From: a bacterium
GTDB lineage: Bacteria > Vulcanimicrobiota > Vulcanimicrobiia > Vulcanimicrobiales > Vulcanimicrobiaceae
Reading direction: 5' to 3'
NCBI GenBank assembly: GCA_021806945.1
Contig: JAKAPQ010000004.1
Coordinates: forward strand, 1 to 40,825
DNA length: 40,825 nucleotides
Both the position numbers and the translations under genes were made by a program. Shown one piece after another: positions 8,683 through 18,912 of this stretch; within the stretch, counting starts at the first letter, position 1; every line of letters starts with the position of its first letter. The notes beneath the pieces are model-generated. The model made no database searches and was not told the DNA's origin. It was given only the letters and a program-made list of their open reading frames with translations.

Positions 8683-9640
8683 GCCACTAAGAACCATAGC
8701 GGTGAGCGGGGCGTCGGGTTTTATCGGCGGCCACGTTGCACACGAAGCGGAGGTGCGCGGGTACCGCGTGATACGCGGAGGCTTCCGTCGGGCCAGAGCG
8801 GGTAGCGGATGGCGGATCGCTGACCTAAGGGTGCCACAAGAGGCACTCGCGTTTGTAAGCGATGCCGACGCCGTCATCCATTGCGCAGCCCTGGTTGGCA
8901 CCATGATCTCGAAGATGCGGAATCCGGCAACGCTTATGTCGGATAACCTTCGGATGACGATGAACCTGGCTGAATCTCTGGTGCCCGTGGGCGCGCACCG
9001 TCTCGTCCTAGTCTCCTCGGCGGAGATATACGCCGGCAACAGCGATACTTTCGAGGAGGGCGATGGTTTTACGGGAACGCCAAACGGGCCGAACGTGGGC
9101 TACGTATGGTCTAAGCGGATGTCGGAAGTCTTCGCGGAGTTAGCGGCGCGACAGTACGACTTCGATCTGGGCGTCGTCCGCCCAAACAACGTCTTTGGCC
9201 CGGGCGACGACTACGCGGCGGAAACCGCGCGCGCCGTCCCCGCTATGCTCTTTCGGGCCCTGACCGGCAAGGACATAATCCTTTGGGGCGACGGATCACA
9301 GATCCGATCCTTCTTATATGTCGCCGACCTCGCCCGGGCGATTCTGGACGTGACCGAATCCGGCGTTAACCAGGGCGCGATAAACGTCGGGTCAACGGAG
9401 TATGTCAAACTGGAGGATCTCGCATGCCTGATCGTGGACAAGTGCGCGTCCTCTTCACGGATACAGCGCGACCCCACAAAGCCTGCGGGCCCGTTGCGGA
9501 GGCTCGTTAGCACCGCTAAGGCGGAGCGGCTTATCGGATTCTCGCCGCAATTCTCTCTTGCTCAAGGGATAGACCTTTGCGTGGCCGACGCGCGAAGGCG
9601 GTTGGGGCTGGACGGGCAGCGGCGGGAAGGGCCCGTATGA
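8675..9640 (+). CDS. NAD-dependent epimerase/dehydratase (extended SDR)
   Basis: TIAVSGASGFIGGHVAHEAE (Rossmann GxxGxxG), SSAEIYAGN, YVWSKRMSE (YxxxK), GDGSQIRSFLYVADLARAI; overlaps the preceding GT by 8 nt. Confidence 0.92.
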   Translation: MNRPLRTIAVSGASGFIGGHVAHEAEVRGYRVIRGGFRRARAGSGWRIADLRVPQEALAFVSDADAVIHCAALVGTMISKMRNPATLMSDNLRMTMNLAESLVPVGAHRLVLVSSAEIYAGNSDTFEEGDGFTGTPNGPNVGYVWSKRMSEVFAELAARQYDFDLGVVRPNNVFGPGDDYAAETARAVPAMLFRALTGKDIILWGDGSQIRSFLYVADLARAILDVTESGVNQGAINVGSTEYVKLEDLACLIVDKCASSSRIQRDPTKPAGPLRRLVSTAKAERLIGFSPQFSLAQGIDLCVADARRRLGLDGQRREGPV

Positions 9641-9694
9641 CCCAAGAAATGCGTTCGATCAACGGTATGTTTTGCTTGACGGATAAGGGCTGGC

Positions 9695-10366
9695 ATGACG
9701 AACCCGGCGGGTGAAGCGCACAATGATGTCGACTACGAACGCTATGCCGAAGATTTTCCGCACTTATTTGGAAACGTCGAGTTCTTCGATATCGAATATC
9801 GCGCAATCGCGGAAAGCAGCGGCGACTACGTCGACCTGGGCGCGGGTGACGGCAGCCACCTTCGCGCGGCGATCGATAATGGTATGCTCGAGAAATTCAC
9901 TCGCCTGATAGGCATCGAATTGTCGCGCGAACGCGTCGCGCGGATCGCCCGCTTCGTACCCGAGGCCGAAGCGCTTGCCGGCGACGCCTTGGCCATCCCG
10001 CTCCCGGACTCTTCGATGGATTTCGTTTTCTCGGATCAGGTAATAGAGCACGTCCCCGATGACGTTGCGATGGCACGCGAGATCGCCCGCGTGCTCAAAC
10101 CCGGCGCAAAAGCGTTGGTAGGTTCCGTTCTCAAAGGCCGGTTTGGCTGGTATTGGCGCCGCCGCAACGGTCAGTACTGTCTCGATTTAACGCACGAGCG
10201 CGAGTATCGGAGCGTGGCCCAATATGAGGCCGTTTTTTCAAAGGCTGGTTTGTCAGTCGTGGAATCGGAGGCAATTCCACTGCGCTACTCCGGAACGTCG
10301 ATCATCATGCGCCTACTAATACTACTGTGTCATAAACACGGGAGAAGTGCTATACTCGATGCATGA
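9695..10366 (+). pseudogene. Class I SAM-dependent methyltransferase, 3' end interrupted by an IS element
   Basis: YVDLGAGDGSHLRAAIDNG...LAGDALAIPLPDSSMDFVFSDQVIEHVPDDVAMAREIARVLKPGA; native codons end at 10319 and resume at 11823. Confidence 0.88.
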
Positions 10367-11818
10367 GCATCGAGCAAAAGCACATGCTGTCGGCGACGGA
10401 ACGTCGCTTCAAGAAGTATGTTGACAGGTTGGCATCGGTTCTGGGGCACGTGGACCGCGTGGCTCCTTTTCGTCTCTATACAACTGGGCTGCTCTTACCC
10501 GGCGATCGCAAGAGCGTCGAGCCGATGGCAGCGCGATTGGTACCCGAGCGTGTGCGCGCGGCACATCAGTCGCTGCATCATCTCGTGGCGCAGGCGGAAT
10601 GGAGCGATCGAGCGGTCCTGTCCGAGGTCTATGAGGCCGTACTGCCTGCGATTGAGCGCCACGGACCGATTCGGGCGTGGATCGTTGATGATACGGGAAT
10701 CCCCAAGAAGGGCTCGCATTCGGTTGGTGTCGCGCACCAGTATTGCGGCAACTTGGGCAAACAGGCCAACTGTCAAGTCGCGGTGACGCTTTCGATCGCC
10801 AACGCCTTTGCCAGCCTGCCGATCGCCCATCAACTTTATCTGCCCGAGGAATGGACGAAGAGCAAAGTGCGCCGAGCTAAAGCCGGCGTTCCGCGCGGGG
10901 TTCGTTTTGCCACTAAGCCGCAAATCACGCTTGAGCAAATCCGCGCGGCTCTGGCGGCTGATGTCGTTCCTGGCGTGATCGTTGCTGACGCTGCCTATGG
11001 AAACAATACGGTGTTTCGCGACGAGGTCACCAAGATGGGGCTTCAGTACATCGTCAGCGTCCAGTCAAATACCACCATTTGGCGTCCTGGGGAAGCTCCG
11101 TTACCGCCACGCAAGCGAAAGGGTCCCGGGCGCCGGGCTACGTTGCTGCGGCGAACGGTGCGCCACGCACCGGTGTCCATGGAGGAGTTAGCGGCGCAGC
11201 TACCACCCAGCGCATTCCGCACGGTCACCTGGCGGGAAGGGACAGCGGCAGCTCTCCAATCGCGGTTTGCCGCCGTGCGCGTACGCCCGGCGCATCTCGA
11301 TACGTTGCGTAGTACGGCGCGCGAAGAAGAATGGCTGCTTATCGAATGGCCAAAAGGCGAAGAGAAACCACGCAAGTATTGGCTCTCCACGCTCCCGCCC
11401 TCTGCGACATTGCACGAACTCGTTGAGATGGCGCAATCGCGCTGGCGTATTGAACGTGACTACCAGGAACTGAAAGATGAACTCGGATTAGATCACTACG
11501 AGGGCCGAAGTTGGCGCGGCTTTCATCACCATGCGACGCTTTGCATCGCCGCATACGGATTCCTGATCGCCGAACGCGGCGCTTTTCCCCCCGGTAAGGA
11601 TATCCGTTCAGCGTTCCGGCAATCTCCCCTACCCGACGGTTACCGACCCCGAGGAGCTGCCCGTGCGAGTTGAGCGACATGTCGAAGAATCGATCGCATC
11701 CCGTCGTGCTGCCCTGATCGCCGCACTGGCGCCCGCACTCACGCGATGTCCAACCTGCTTACGGTCCAGGTCCGCATGAGAGACATCTTTTTGATTCGAT
11801 CTTTATGACACAGTAGTA
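10320..11818 (+). mobile_element. IS701-like insertion sequence, 1499 bp, 17-bp perfect terminal IRs, CTAA target duplication
   Basis: IRL tactactgtgtcataaa (10320-10336), IRR tttatgacacagtagta (11802-11818); CTAA at 10316-10319 and 11819-11822, consistent with the YTAR target duplication described for IS701. Confidence 0.93.
10363..11673 (+). CDS. IS701-like DDE transposase (C-terminus likely frameshifted)
   Basis: WIVDDTGIPKKGSHSVGVAHQYCGNLGKQANCQVAVTLSIAN...VIVADAAYGNNTVFR...ERDYQELKDELGLDHYEGRSWRGFHHH. Confidence 0.93.
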   Translation: MSIEQKHMLSATERRFKKYVDRLASVLGHVDRVAPFRLYTTGLLLPGDRKSVEPMAARLVPERVRAAHQSLHHLVAQAEWSDRAVLSEVYEAVLPAIERHGPIRAWIVDDTGIPKKGSHSVGVAHQYCGNLGKQANCQVAVTLSIANAFASLPIAHQLYLPEEWTKSKVRRAKAGVPRGVRFATKPQITLEQIRAALAADVVPGVIVADAAYGNNTVFRDEVTKMGLQYIVSVQSNTTIWRPGEAPLPPRKRKGPGRRATLLRRTVRHAPVSMEELAAQLPPSAFRTVTWREGTAAALQSRFAAVRVRPAHLDTLRSTAREEEWLLIEWPKGEEKPRKYWLSTLPPSATLHELVEMAQSRWRIERDYQELKDELGLDHYEGRSWRGFHHHATLCIAAYGFLIAERGAFPPGKDIRSAFRQSPLPDGYRPRGAARAS

Positions 11819-11822
11819 CTAA

Positions 11823-11959
11823 GCCGGGTCAAGCTTATTTCACCTAAAGCGATGGTAGATGCGCACAGTCGAAACCCGGCGTTACGTCGTTTGTCAAAGA
11901 TCTTTCGCATCAGAATTCCTGACTATTACGCCTGCTACGCGGTGTTGCGCAAGGTCTGA
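11823..11959 (+). pseudogene. 3' remainder of the IS-interrupted methyltransferase
   Basis: Joined in frame to 10319 it reads ...MRLLSRVKLISPKAMVDAHSRNPALRRLSKIFRIRIPDYYACYAVLRKV*. Confidence 0.85.
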
Positions 11960-12073
11960 TATGTTCCGGTCGGGTCGCCTCGGATCGCGGTAGGGACGAG
12001 CATCGCTGCCCGCCTCCCACACAGATCCCGGCGGGCGCAATTATTAATCCGCTCCTGGAGGGGGCCGCGGTGC

Positions 12074-13114
12074 TCAGGTCGACCGTTCTCCGTAGGCGAG
12101 GGCGTACCTGAGGAAGGCTACCGGGTCGATTGACCGCCCCACGAGCGAGAATAGCTCGCGGTCACTGCGAACACGAATCCGTCCGATGCGTCGTCGGTCC
12201 GCAATCGTTTTAGGAAGGCGCGCGACGTTCCAGGCGAAGGCACGTACTACCGCGAAGGCGTTCGTCCGCCGGCCTCGCAATAGATAGAACACCGTCGCCG
12301 CACCCATCAGCGCGATCTGCATCGGGATCGCAACAAGTAGCGAGTGCCACTCGAACAGCGTGAGATTTGCGGCAAGGCGATTCTTGAAAGAGTGATAGTC
12401 AAGAAATGCGCTCGGGAATCGGGTCGTCGTTTTCCCGAGACCGTGAAGCACCACCGCCTGCGGTAGCCAGACAACGCGCTCCCCAAGAATCCACATGCGC
12501 CAGCACAACTCCGTCTCCTCGAAGTATGCAAAGTAGTCGTCGACGAGAAAGCCGTGTCGCCGGAGCAAGTCCGTCCTTACGAGCGCGCAGGCACCCTTAA
12601 CCGTGAACACCGCCTTTGCATCGTGCCAACGCTCGTCGTCGATAGAGCGCCAACCGACATTGTAGACGTATCCGAACCGCAATAGATTGGTCGGTACCGA
12701 GTCTAATCGCCGCGGGTCGTCCATGAGAAGCAGCTTTGCACCCACTATGGCGGTGTCGCTATGCGTATCGAGGTATTCAACCATGCTGCAGAGGGCGCCA
12801 TCGAGCAATTTTGCGTCGCTGTTGAGCATAAGCAGGTAACGGCCACGCGCAACCTCAAGGCCCTGATTGTTCGCCATAGCGAAGCCTAGGTTACGATCAT
12901 TGCGGATCACGCGGACGTTAGGGTACGCCGTCAGGAGCGTTGAGACCGATCGGTCAGGCGAGGCATTGTCGACCACGATCAGCTCGACACTTAAATCACG
13001 TTGCGTCAGGAAGATGGATGTCACGGCCTCCATCAGCATCACCCCATCGTCGGACGAGTAGTTTGGCACGATAACCGAAACATCGACGGGGCGCTCCTGC
13101 TCGCGTGTCAGCAC
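12074..13114 (-). CDS. GT2-family glycosyltransferase (rhamnosyltransferase-like)
   Basis: VSVIVPNYSS...SVELIVVDNASPDRSVSTL...NLGFAMANNQGLEVARGRYLLMLNSDAKL...FAYFEETELCWRMWILG. Confidence 0.93.
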   Translation of the reverse strand: MLTREQERPVDVSVIVPNYSSDDGVMLMEAVTSIFLTQRDLSVELIVVDNASPDRSVSTLLTAYPNVRVIRNDRNLGFAMANNQGLEVARGRYLLMLNSDAKLLDGALCSMVEYLDTHSDTAIVGAKLLLMDDPRRLDSVPTNLLRFGYVYNVGWRSIDDERWHDAKAVFTVKGACALVRTDLLRRHGFLVDDYFAYFEETELCWRMWILGERVVWLPQAVVLHGLGKTTTRFPSAFLDYHSFKNRLAANLTLFEWHSLLVAIPMQIALMGAATVFYLLRGRRTNAFAVVRAFAWNVARLPKTIADRRRIGRIRVRSDRELFSLVGRSIDPVAFLRYALAYGERST

Positions 13115-14811
13115 GGCCCCCGACCAAAGAGGCTTGTGTCAGCGATGGCCGACGAGATCAATGGGAACGGCTTCCCCACGTTGGCCAGTGCACCGGGCAT
13201 TGCGGCGATTGCGTCGTATCCTCCTAGTGTTCTAAATTGGCCGTAGTGGAGGACGACGTACCGCACGCCCGACGAACGAAGGGCCTCGGTTAGCGCACCG
13301 CTCGGGATTGGCGTTTGACGATATGCGTCGTCGATAAACGCCGGCTGATGGCCTGCCGCAACGGCCTTCACGACATCTATCGCGGAATCCGCCGAGCCGT
13401 AGAGCGGTACAGGGAGATCGGCGACGCTACCGGACGGGCATCGAGCAAGCGTCTCGTATGCAGGATCTGCCCTAAGGAAGAAAGAAAAAGAAGACGTGTC
13501 CGGGTGCACCACGGGAATCGTCATAAGCAGGAGCCCTGCCGCGGTAAACATCACGATCGCGACAGCAGAACGTCGCTGCATCTCCTGCGTGTAGTAAGCC
13601 GCCAGCAGAACCATTCCGCAATACAGCCCCTGTGCAACGAGCAGGTCCGTACCCATCGGCGCCCGCATACCGAGCGCGCGAACCGCCGCGATCACAGCCA
13701 TCCCTGCCAGATCGAAAATCACCACGAGCGAGAGGGCACGGCGCACTCGCCATAGCACGACAACGGTACCGACCAAGGCAGCAATTAGAATCGGAGGGTG
13801 CAGGCCGAGCGGTTCTGCGAACTGTGGAAAAACGGTCATACGCGCGGTGATAAAAGCCGCAGCGCCAGCAAATCCTAGCGTCGCGAACGCCACGATGCGG
13901 GGACCGCCTAGGGCGAGGGCCGGCACGAGGCCCGCCACTACGATGATCGGCCAGCACATCGGTGCAGCCACCAGCATCGCCGCGGCGCCCACGATGGCTA
14001 ATGTGCCATTTTTCGGCGCCATAAGAACCAGCGCGACGGTCGCCGGTGCCGTCCACGAGGGAACGGCCGCGAACGTGGATTCGGCACCTATGAACGAACT
14101 CGCGGCATATGCCGCGCCAACGGCGATAGCGGCACGCGTACCGAGCAGGAACCGTGCCCCAAGGAAGGCAGCGATGCCGCTCGCAACAACCTCGAAGACT
14201 ACAGTGACGTGCCAGCCGACCCCAACGCCCATAATGGAACGGATACCAGCGGCGATAACGTCGAACCGATCGCTCCAGAGGGCCGTCTCGGCGAACGTCG
14301 CGATGTTCCCTGCGTAGAACGCGAAGAGGCGCGCAGGCGCGGAGAACTCGGTCGGGTCAATCTGAGCTACGAACAGTCTCAGGAGGAGTGCCGCGATGGT
14401 GAACCCGGCGATCGACGCGCAAACGCGCTGGATCACGATGGTACGCAGATGCACGCGCTGCGATGACGTCAGAAGCTCAATTGCGACAAGGGACAGCCCC
14501 GCGAGCAAGGCACCCGGCACGAGTGCGTCCGCGGAGCCGTCCAGCCTTAGCGACGAAAGGAGTGCCGCGAGCGCAACGCCGATCATGAACATCGTCGCGA
14601 GAGCCCGTCGAACATCACCGATTCCACCACGGCGCGCCGCAATTAGCGCAACGGCCGCCGTAACGACTGCGTAAAGCACAGTTGACGTATTGGGCGCGAT
14701 ATTCAATACGCTTAACGCAAGAGCGAGTGCGACCACTACAGCGATTCCACTGCCCATGATCGCGGATCGCCAAAAACCACTCATTGCTCCGGACCGCCTA
14801 TGACCGGCCAC
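13108..14811 (-). CDS. Polytopic membrane protein of the glycan locus, function unknown
   Basis: 567 aa, many TM segments; overlaps neighbouring co-oriented genes at both ends. Confidence 0.75.
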   Translation of the reverse strand: MAGHRRSGAMSGFWRSAIMGSGIAVVVALALALSVLNIAPNTSTVLYAVVTAAVALIAARRGGIGDVRRALATMFMIGVALAALLSSLRLDGSADALVPGALLAGLSLVAIELLTSSQRVHLRTIVIQRVCASIAGFTIAALLLRLFVAQIDPTEFSAPARLFAFYAGNIATFAETALWSDRFDVIAAGIRSIMGVGVGWHVTVVFEVVASGIAAFLGARFLLGTRAAIAVGAAYAASSFIGAESTFAAVPSWTAPATVALVLMAPKNGTLAIVGAAAMLVAAPMCWPIIVVAGLVPALALGGPRIVAFATLGFAGAAAFITARMTVFPQFAEPLGLHPPILIAALVGTVVVLWRVRRALSLVVIFDLAGMAVIAAVRALGMRAPMGTDLLVAQGLYCGMVLLAAYYTQEMQRRSAVAIVMFTAAGLLLMTIPVVHPDTSSFSFFLRADPAYETLARCPSGSVADLPVPLYGSADSAIDVVKAVAAGHQPAFIDDAYRQTPIPSGALTEALRSSGVRYVVLHYGQFRTLGGYDAIAAMPGALANVGKPFPLISSAIADTSLFGRGPC

Positions 14812-17800
14812 CGTGATGCAACGCGCCAGAACGCGGCGAGTAGGACGAGAAACAATGCGCTAACCGTGCTGCATGCGATCGCAGCGACGTATAGCGCCTG
14901 TGGACCGTACCGTATATTAAGCCGCCCTCTAGCTCCAGCGGGGACGACCCAGCCGTTCTGCCAACCGTTCACTTCAACATGACGAAGAGTTCGGGAGCCG
15001 ACTTCGTCGCTAAGCGTCGCGCGCCACGACGGGTTGAATGCCTCGTCTAAGATTACGAGCCGGGCGCGATCACGCGCTGCAAGGTCCGCCACGACATGGG
15101 TAGGGGAAGCCCGTACCACGGGTATCGCGTAGACTTCGGCCCTTCGTGATGCGGCAGAATCGATTGCGACCGTATCACCGCGTGAAGCTGGGCATCCGGG
15201 ACCGACGGGGCATGTGATCCGTACGCGACCTAATACGATTCCTTCCGAGGCAGCATTGATTTGTATGTCAACCGCCACGAGGCGAGCGTGGGGGCCGAGA
15301 GCCTCAACTCGAGCGAGCTGCCCCAGATCAACGGAAAGCTCGCGGCCCTCTGGAGCGACTACGCCTGAAGGCAGACTGAGCATCCGCTTGACATCGTAGA
15401 AGGCGCCGGTTTGCGACGCAACACTCGAGACGGTGACCTGGCTAACGCCCCTGAGCCCCGCATTCGGGACGGAGGTGTCCGCTTCAACCACGCGGCGGAC
15501 GCCATTCCCCAGCGCGACCTCCAGATTCACGGCCAGGTTCTGCAAGCTGCCGCCGGGCCGGTAAGAAATGGAAAGACGCCGCCTGTCGAGAGCGACCGGC
15601 TTCACCGCTGCCCGCACGAACAGGCGCCCACCGACTGATGGCGTCGCGAGCGAGGTGATCGACGCACGTGCAAGGTCACGAACGTTCCCCGCATCAACGC
15701 GGACTCGGACGTCGGCGCGCGTCGCAGACAGCACTTGCCCGTCGAATTTTTCCCCCGTCGAAAGGACAAACGCATAGCGGACCCCCGCGGCAAGACGTGC
15801 GGCGTCACCGTTGTAATCCGCGAAATCGATGACCGGCCGCGGCGGGATAACGATCGTGCCGTCGGTGCTGTCGAACATATGCACGGTCGCTGGCGCGACT
15901 ATGCCCGTCCAACGCGCGGCCATCGGGTTGAGATTCAAATCCGTCTCGTCCACCGGAGCGTACACGTTCGTACCCGTCAGAGTGAGCTCAGCAATTCTGA
16001 CGTTTACCGTAGGGTCCACTACACGGGCGCCCGCCGGTTTTCCAATTTCAAGCACCATATCGGCTTTGCCGCCTTCCACGCGCTCCGGAAGGCGATGCTC
16101 ATCTGTCCACGCCCGGTCTCCACGGCGGAGCATGGATTCCCTAAGCCAGGTGCTCCGGAGGCGGCGATCGAACTCCGCGACGACATCGACGTGTGTCCGC
16201 CCTTGAAGCGAAACATACTCGCGAAGTTTCGTCCCATCGAGCATCGTGATGTCGAACCGGACGCGCGCAAATGTCGGCGTCGTTCCGGCGAATGCGACGT
16301 CCGCATCCAAAATCGGCATGCTGTCGAGATCGATTCCGTTTCGCAATGGAATGGCTACTCCGGCTTCATCTTGCTCCGAGATTCCCCGTGGGAGGAGAAG
16401 ATGCACGAGCGTCGAGTTTCCGACGCGACGTGCGCTGCCGTGCACGCGGACCGAGCGCACACGCCCCATCGAAGCAACACTCATGATCTGCCCCGAAACC
16501 ATGCCGTCCGAGATTCCAATCGTGCGCGACGACGATCCTGTCGGCACCCAAACCACAAGGAGACCGCCACGAGCCGACCAGGAAATGAAGCCGGCGGCAG
16601 CCGTGTCAGGAACGACGTCAGCACCCGAGTTCATTTGCACGGTCACCCGCGCCGGGGAACCGTCGTTTTCAAAGGACAGCAGTTCCGTACCATTCGCCTG
16701 GTCGATCACCTGGAGACGAACCGAGTCGCTACCGAAGGTGCCGACCCTGCTCGGGCGAATCCACGGCCGGTTCACCGTATCGCCGATGGACGTCCGGTTC
16801 AGTGAGAAGAGGACGGCGACGCGTTCGCGCGACTCCGCGGTCCCGGCGGCAGCGATGGTCCCCCGGATCGCTCCTGTGCCCCGCGTCACCGTTGCAACAT
16901 GCACCGACCGCGCCATACGGAGATAGCGGACCAACGCATCCGGCTCCGGCAGGGGCCGAGCTCGGACGTAGGTCGGGTCCGTAATGCCGCGCACTTTCGC
17001 AGCATCGTCGGCCCGCACGTACGGAATGTGCTCCGCCCCTTCCCATGTGCCGATCTCGTCAAGGGGAAGATCACCGATCGCTACGGTATCAGCAACTTGC
17101 AGTAGGCCCCTGTACGACAACGAATAGACATCCCACGGGCCGAAGTGCGCCGTTTGGATAACGCCAGGGATCCGCCGAATGGCGGCCTCCCAAACTGCGG
17201 CGGAAATAGTACGAGCCCCACCCAGATCGATCCACGCATCGTGCTGAACCAGCAAATCACTGATACCTAGGGTTCGCAAGTCGCCTGCAGCAGCGGGATT
17301 TTCAGCGAGAACGTGTTGGAGCGCCGTCTGCAACATCGCGTTAAAACGCCGCTTTGAGAGCGCCGTAGCGCCCGCGGGTCTAAGCCATGCCATCGGCCGC
17401 GATGTGAAGAGGCCCGTGATAGGCGAGGAGCTGATGAACGGGCCGTCACGCCAAGCGAAGATACTGGGAGAGAGCGAGAGGATCGGGAAGGCGAGGTAGC
17501 GGCCGGTGCGCCCCGCGAGATAGCGCGCCGCCACCGGCACATACCAGGGATAACGAACGACGAATCCGGGGATGTTTTCTCGACCGGGCTTAAGGAATGC
17601 TCCGTTAAGCAGTGGAAATGCGTAGACGAGAATCGAGACAACGGCGGTGGCGGTTACTAGCGACCGCGTCAGCCGCGGCCCCCGGCGGACGACCTCGCTT
17701 ACGGCCAATCCAAAGCCGATCCCGTACGCTAACGGGAGAAACTGCTCGAACATAAACCACGGGCTACGGATAACTTGGAATCCAGGAACGTGCGTATGCA

Positions 17801-18911
17801 ACCACAAGAAAACCGTCCCCGTCGGTGCGTGAGCCCCGGCGGAAAAGAACGCGCAGAGCGCGACGACTGCCGTCGATGCAATCGCTACGGTACGGTGGCG
17901 ACGGAAACGGGTCATGGTTACGGCCATGATGCTGCCCAGGAAGATGATGGTCCCAATCGCCACGAATGCTGGCTGGTGTAGGTAGGTGTCCGCATACCAA
18001 TCGAACGGTGCCCCGGCGAACGTCTGGAACCAGTCCCAACTTCCAAGCATACGTAGTACGACGAACAATGAGTCGTGCGCGGTCTGGCTGACAACCCAGT
18101 CGGGATAGCCAAAATCGTTTAACGACGTCCCCCCTGACTCCCTTACGGTGTTGAGAATGTACTCTCCGAGCGGGACGATCCAAAAGAGGTTGACGGCAAC
18201 GTAGCTTGCCGCCAGCGCCGTTGCGCCAATCCCAAAGCGCCGCAATCGAGACGGTCCGCGATTAAGCGCGAATACGACGAGCGTTATGGTGGCCAAAACG
18301 AGGAATAACGCGATCAATAAGGGCGGCAACATCCCAACGGGACTCGCGACAAGCGCCAATAAGCCGAACGTGCCGACTCCACGAAGCAGCGGGACATCGC
18401 GCCGCATCGTTGCTACCAACGATGCGGCCAGCGCCGGCGTAACCGCGTAGACGGCGATGTTTGAGACCGATGCGTTCTCATAAAGCGCGCCGGTGATCAA
18501 GACCGGGTTAAATTGGTAGAGTAGAACGCCCACATATGTCGCAATCGCGTCTCGTGTGAAGTAGCGCATCGCGGCATACATCGACAATCCGGCGGCTACG
18601 TACCAGAACGAGAGAAACGCCTTTTCCTGCAGCGTCGGAGACAACGATGTATGAGCTAGCAGCGTCTGCAAGGCATGCCACTCAAGACCCGCGACCGACG
18701 AGCCGAAGTCGTGGCCCCCGTTGTCGCGCGGATCCCACATGAAAAGCCGCGCAGCGAACCATTCACCGGCGTTTGACGGCCACGACGTGTCGTTCCCGTT
18801 CATTAACCAAGGGGCGCGAAACCAGAGGAATGGAGTAAGGCCAGTGAGCCCGACGATCAGCACTTCGAGTAACGGCGATCGAAATCGTATGCTCCGATAG
18901 CGGTGCAGCAA
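14781..18911 (-). CDS. Very large membrane glycosyltransferase-like protein (GT-C / AftD-like architecture)
   Basis: 1376 aa: N-terminal polytopic part (LTPFLWFRAPWLMNGNDTSWPSNAGEWFAARLFMWDPRDNGG...) followed by about 700 aa beta-rich soluble region and a C-terminal TM. Confidence 0.65.
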   Translation of the reverse strand: MLHRYRSIRFRSPLLEVLIVGLTGLTPFLWFRAPWLMNGNDTSWPSNAGEWFAARLFMWDPRDNGGHDFGSSVAGLEWHALQTLLAHTSLSPTLQEKAFLSFWYVAAGLSMYAAMRYFTRDAIATYVGVLLYQFNPVLITGALYENASVSNIAVYAVTPALAASLVATMRRDVPLLRGVGTFGLLALVASPVGMLPPLLIALFLVLATITLVVFALNRGPSRLRRFGIGATALAASYVAVNLFWIVPLGEYILNTVRESGGTSLNDFGYPDWVVSQTAHDSLFVVLRMLGSWDWFQTFAGAPFDWYADTYLHQPAFVAIGTIIFLGSIMAVTMTRFRRHRTVAIASTAVVALCAFFSAGAHAPTGTVFLWLHTHVPGFQVIRSPWFMFEQFLPLAYGIGFGLAVSEVVRRGPRLTRSLVTATAVVSILVYAFPLLNGAFLKPGRENIPGFVVRYPWYVPVAARYLAGRTGRYLAFPILSLSPSIFAWRDGPFISSSPITGLFTSRPMAWLRPAGATALSKRRFNAMLQTALQHVLAENPAAAGDLRTLGISDLLVQHDAWIDLGGARTISAAVWEAAIRRIPGVIQTAHFGPWDVYSLSYRGLLQVADTVAIGDLPLDEIGTWEGAEHIPYVRADDAAKVRGITDPTYVRARPLPEPDALVRYLRMARSVHVATVTRGTGAIRGTIAAAGTAESRERVAVLFSLNRTSIGDTVNRPWIRPSRVGTFGSDSVRLQVIDQANGTELLSFENDGSPARVTVQMNSGADVVPDTAAAGFISWSARGGLLVVWVPTGSSSRTIGISDGMVSGQIMSVASMGRVRSVRVHGSARRVGNSTLVHLLLPRGISEQDEAGVAIPLRNGIDLDSMPILDADVAFAGTTPTFARVRFDITMLDGTKLREYVSLQGRTHVDVVAEFDRRLRSTWLRESMLRRGDRAWTDEHRLPERVEGGKADMVLEIGKPAGARVVDPTVNVRIAELTLTGTNVYAPVDETDLNLNPMAARWTGIVAPATVHMFDSTDGTIVIPPRPVIDFADYNGDAARLAAGVRYAFVLSTGEKFDGQVLSATRADVRVRVDAGNVRDLARASITSLATPSVGGRLFVRAAVKPVALDRRRLSISYRPGGSLQNLAVNLEVALGNGVRRVVEADTSVPNAGLRGVSQVTVSSVASQTGAFYDVKRMLSLPSGVVAPEGRELSVDLGQLARVEALGPHARLVAVDIQINAASEGIVLGRVRITCPVGPGCPASRGDTVAIDSAASRRAEVYAIPVVRASPTHVVADLAARDRARLVILDEAFNPSWRATLSDEVGSRTLRHVEVNGWQNGWVVPAGARGRLNIRYGPQALYVAAIACSTVSALFLVLLAAFWRVASRWPVIGGPEQ

Positions 18912-18912
18912 C

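Noticed and set aside
7283-12051. Shared 12-mer cggattaataat (7283) and its reverse complement (about 12040) as possible element ends
   Set aside because: Short AT-rich match expected by chance in 40 kb; no further terminal similarity or target duplication.
15735-16805. 356-aa plus ORF antisense to the 1376-aa protein
   Set aside because: Arg/His/Pro-rich shadow frame; no family resemblance.
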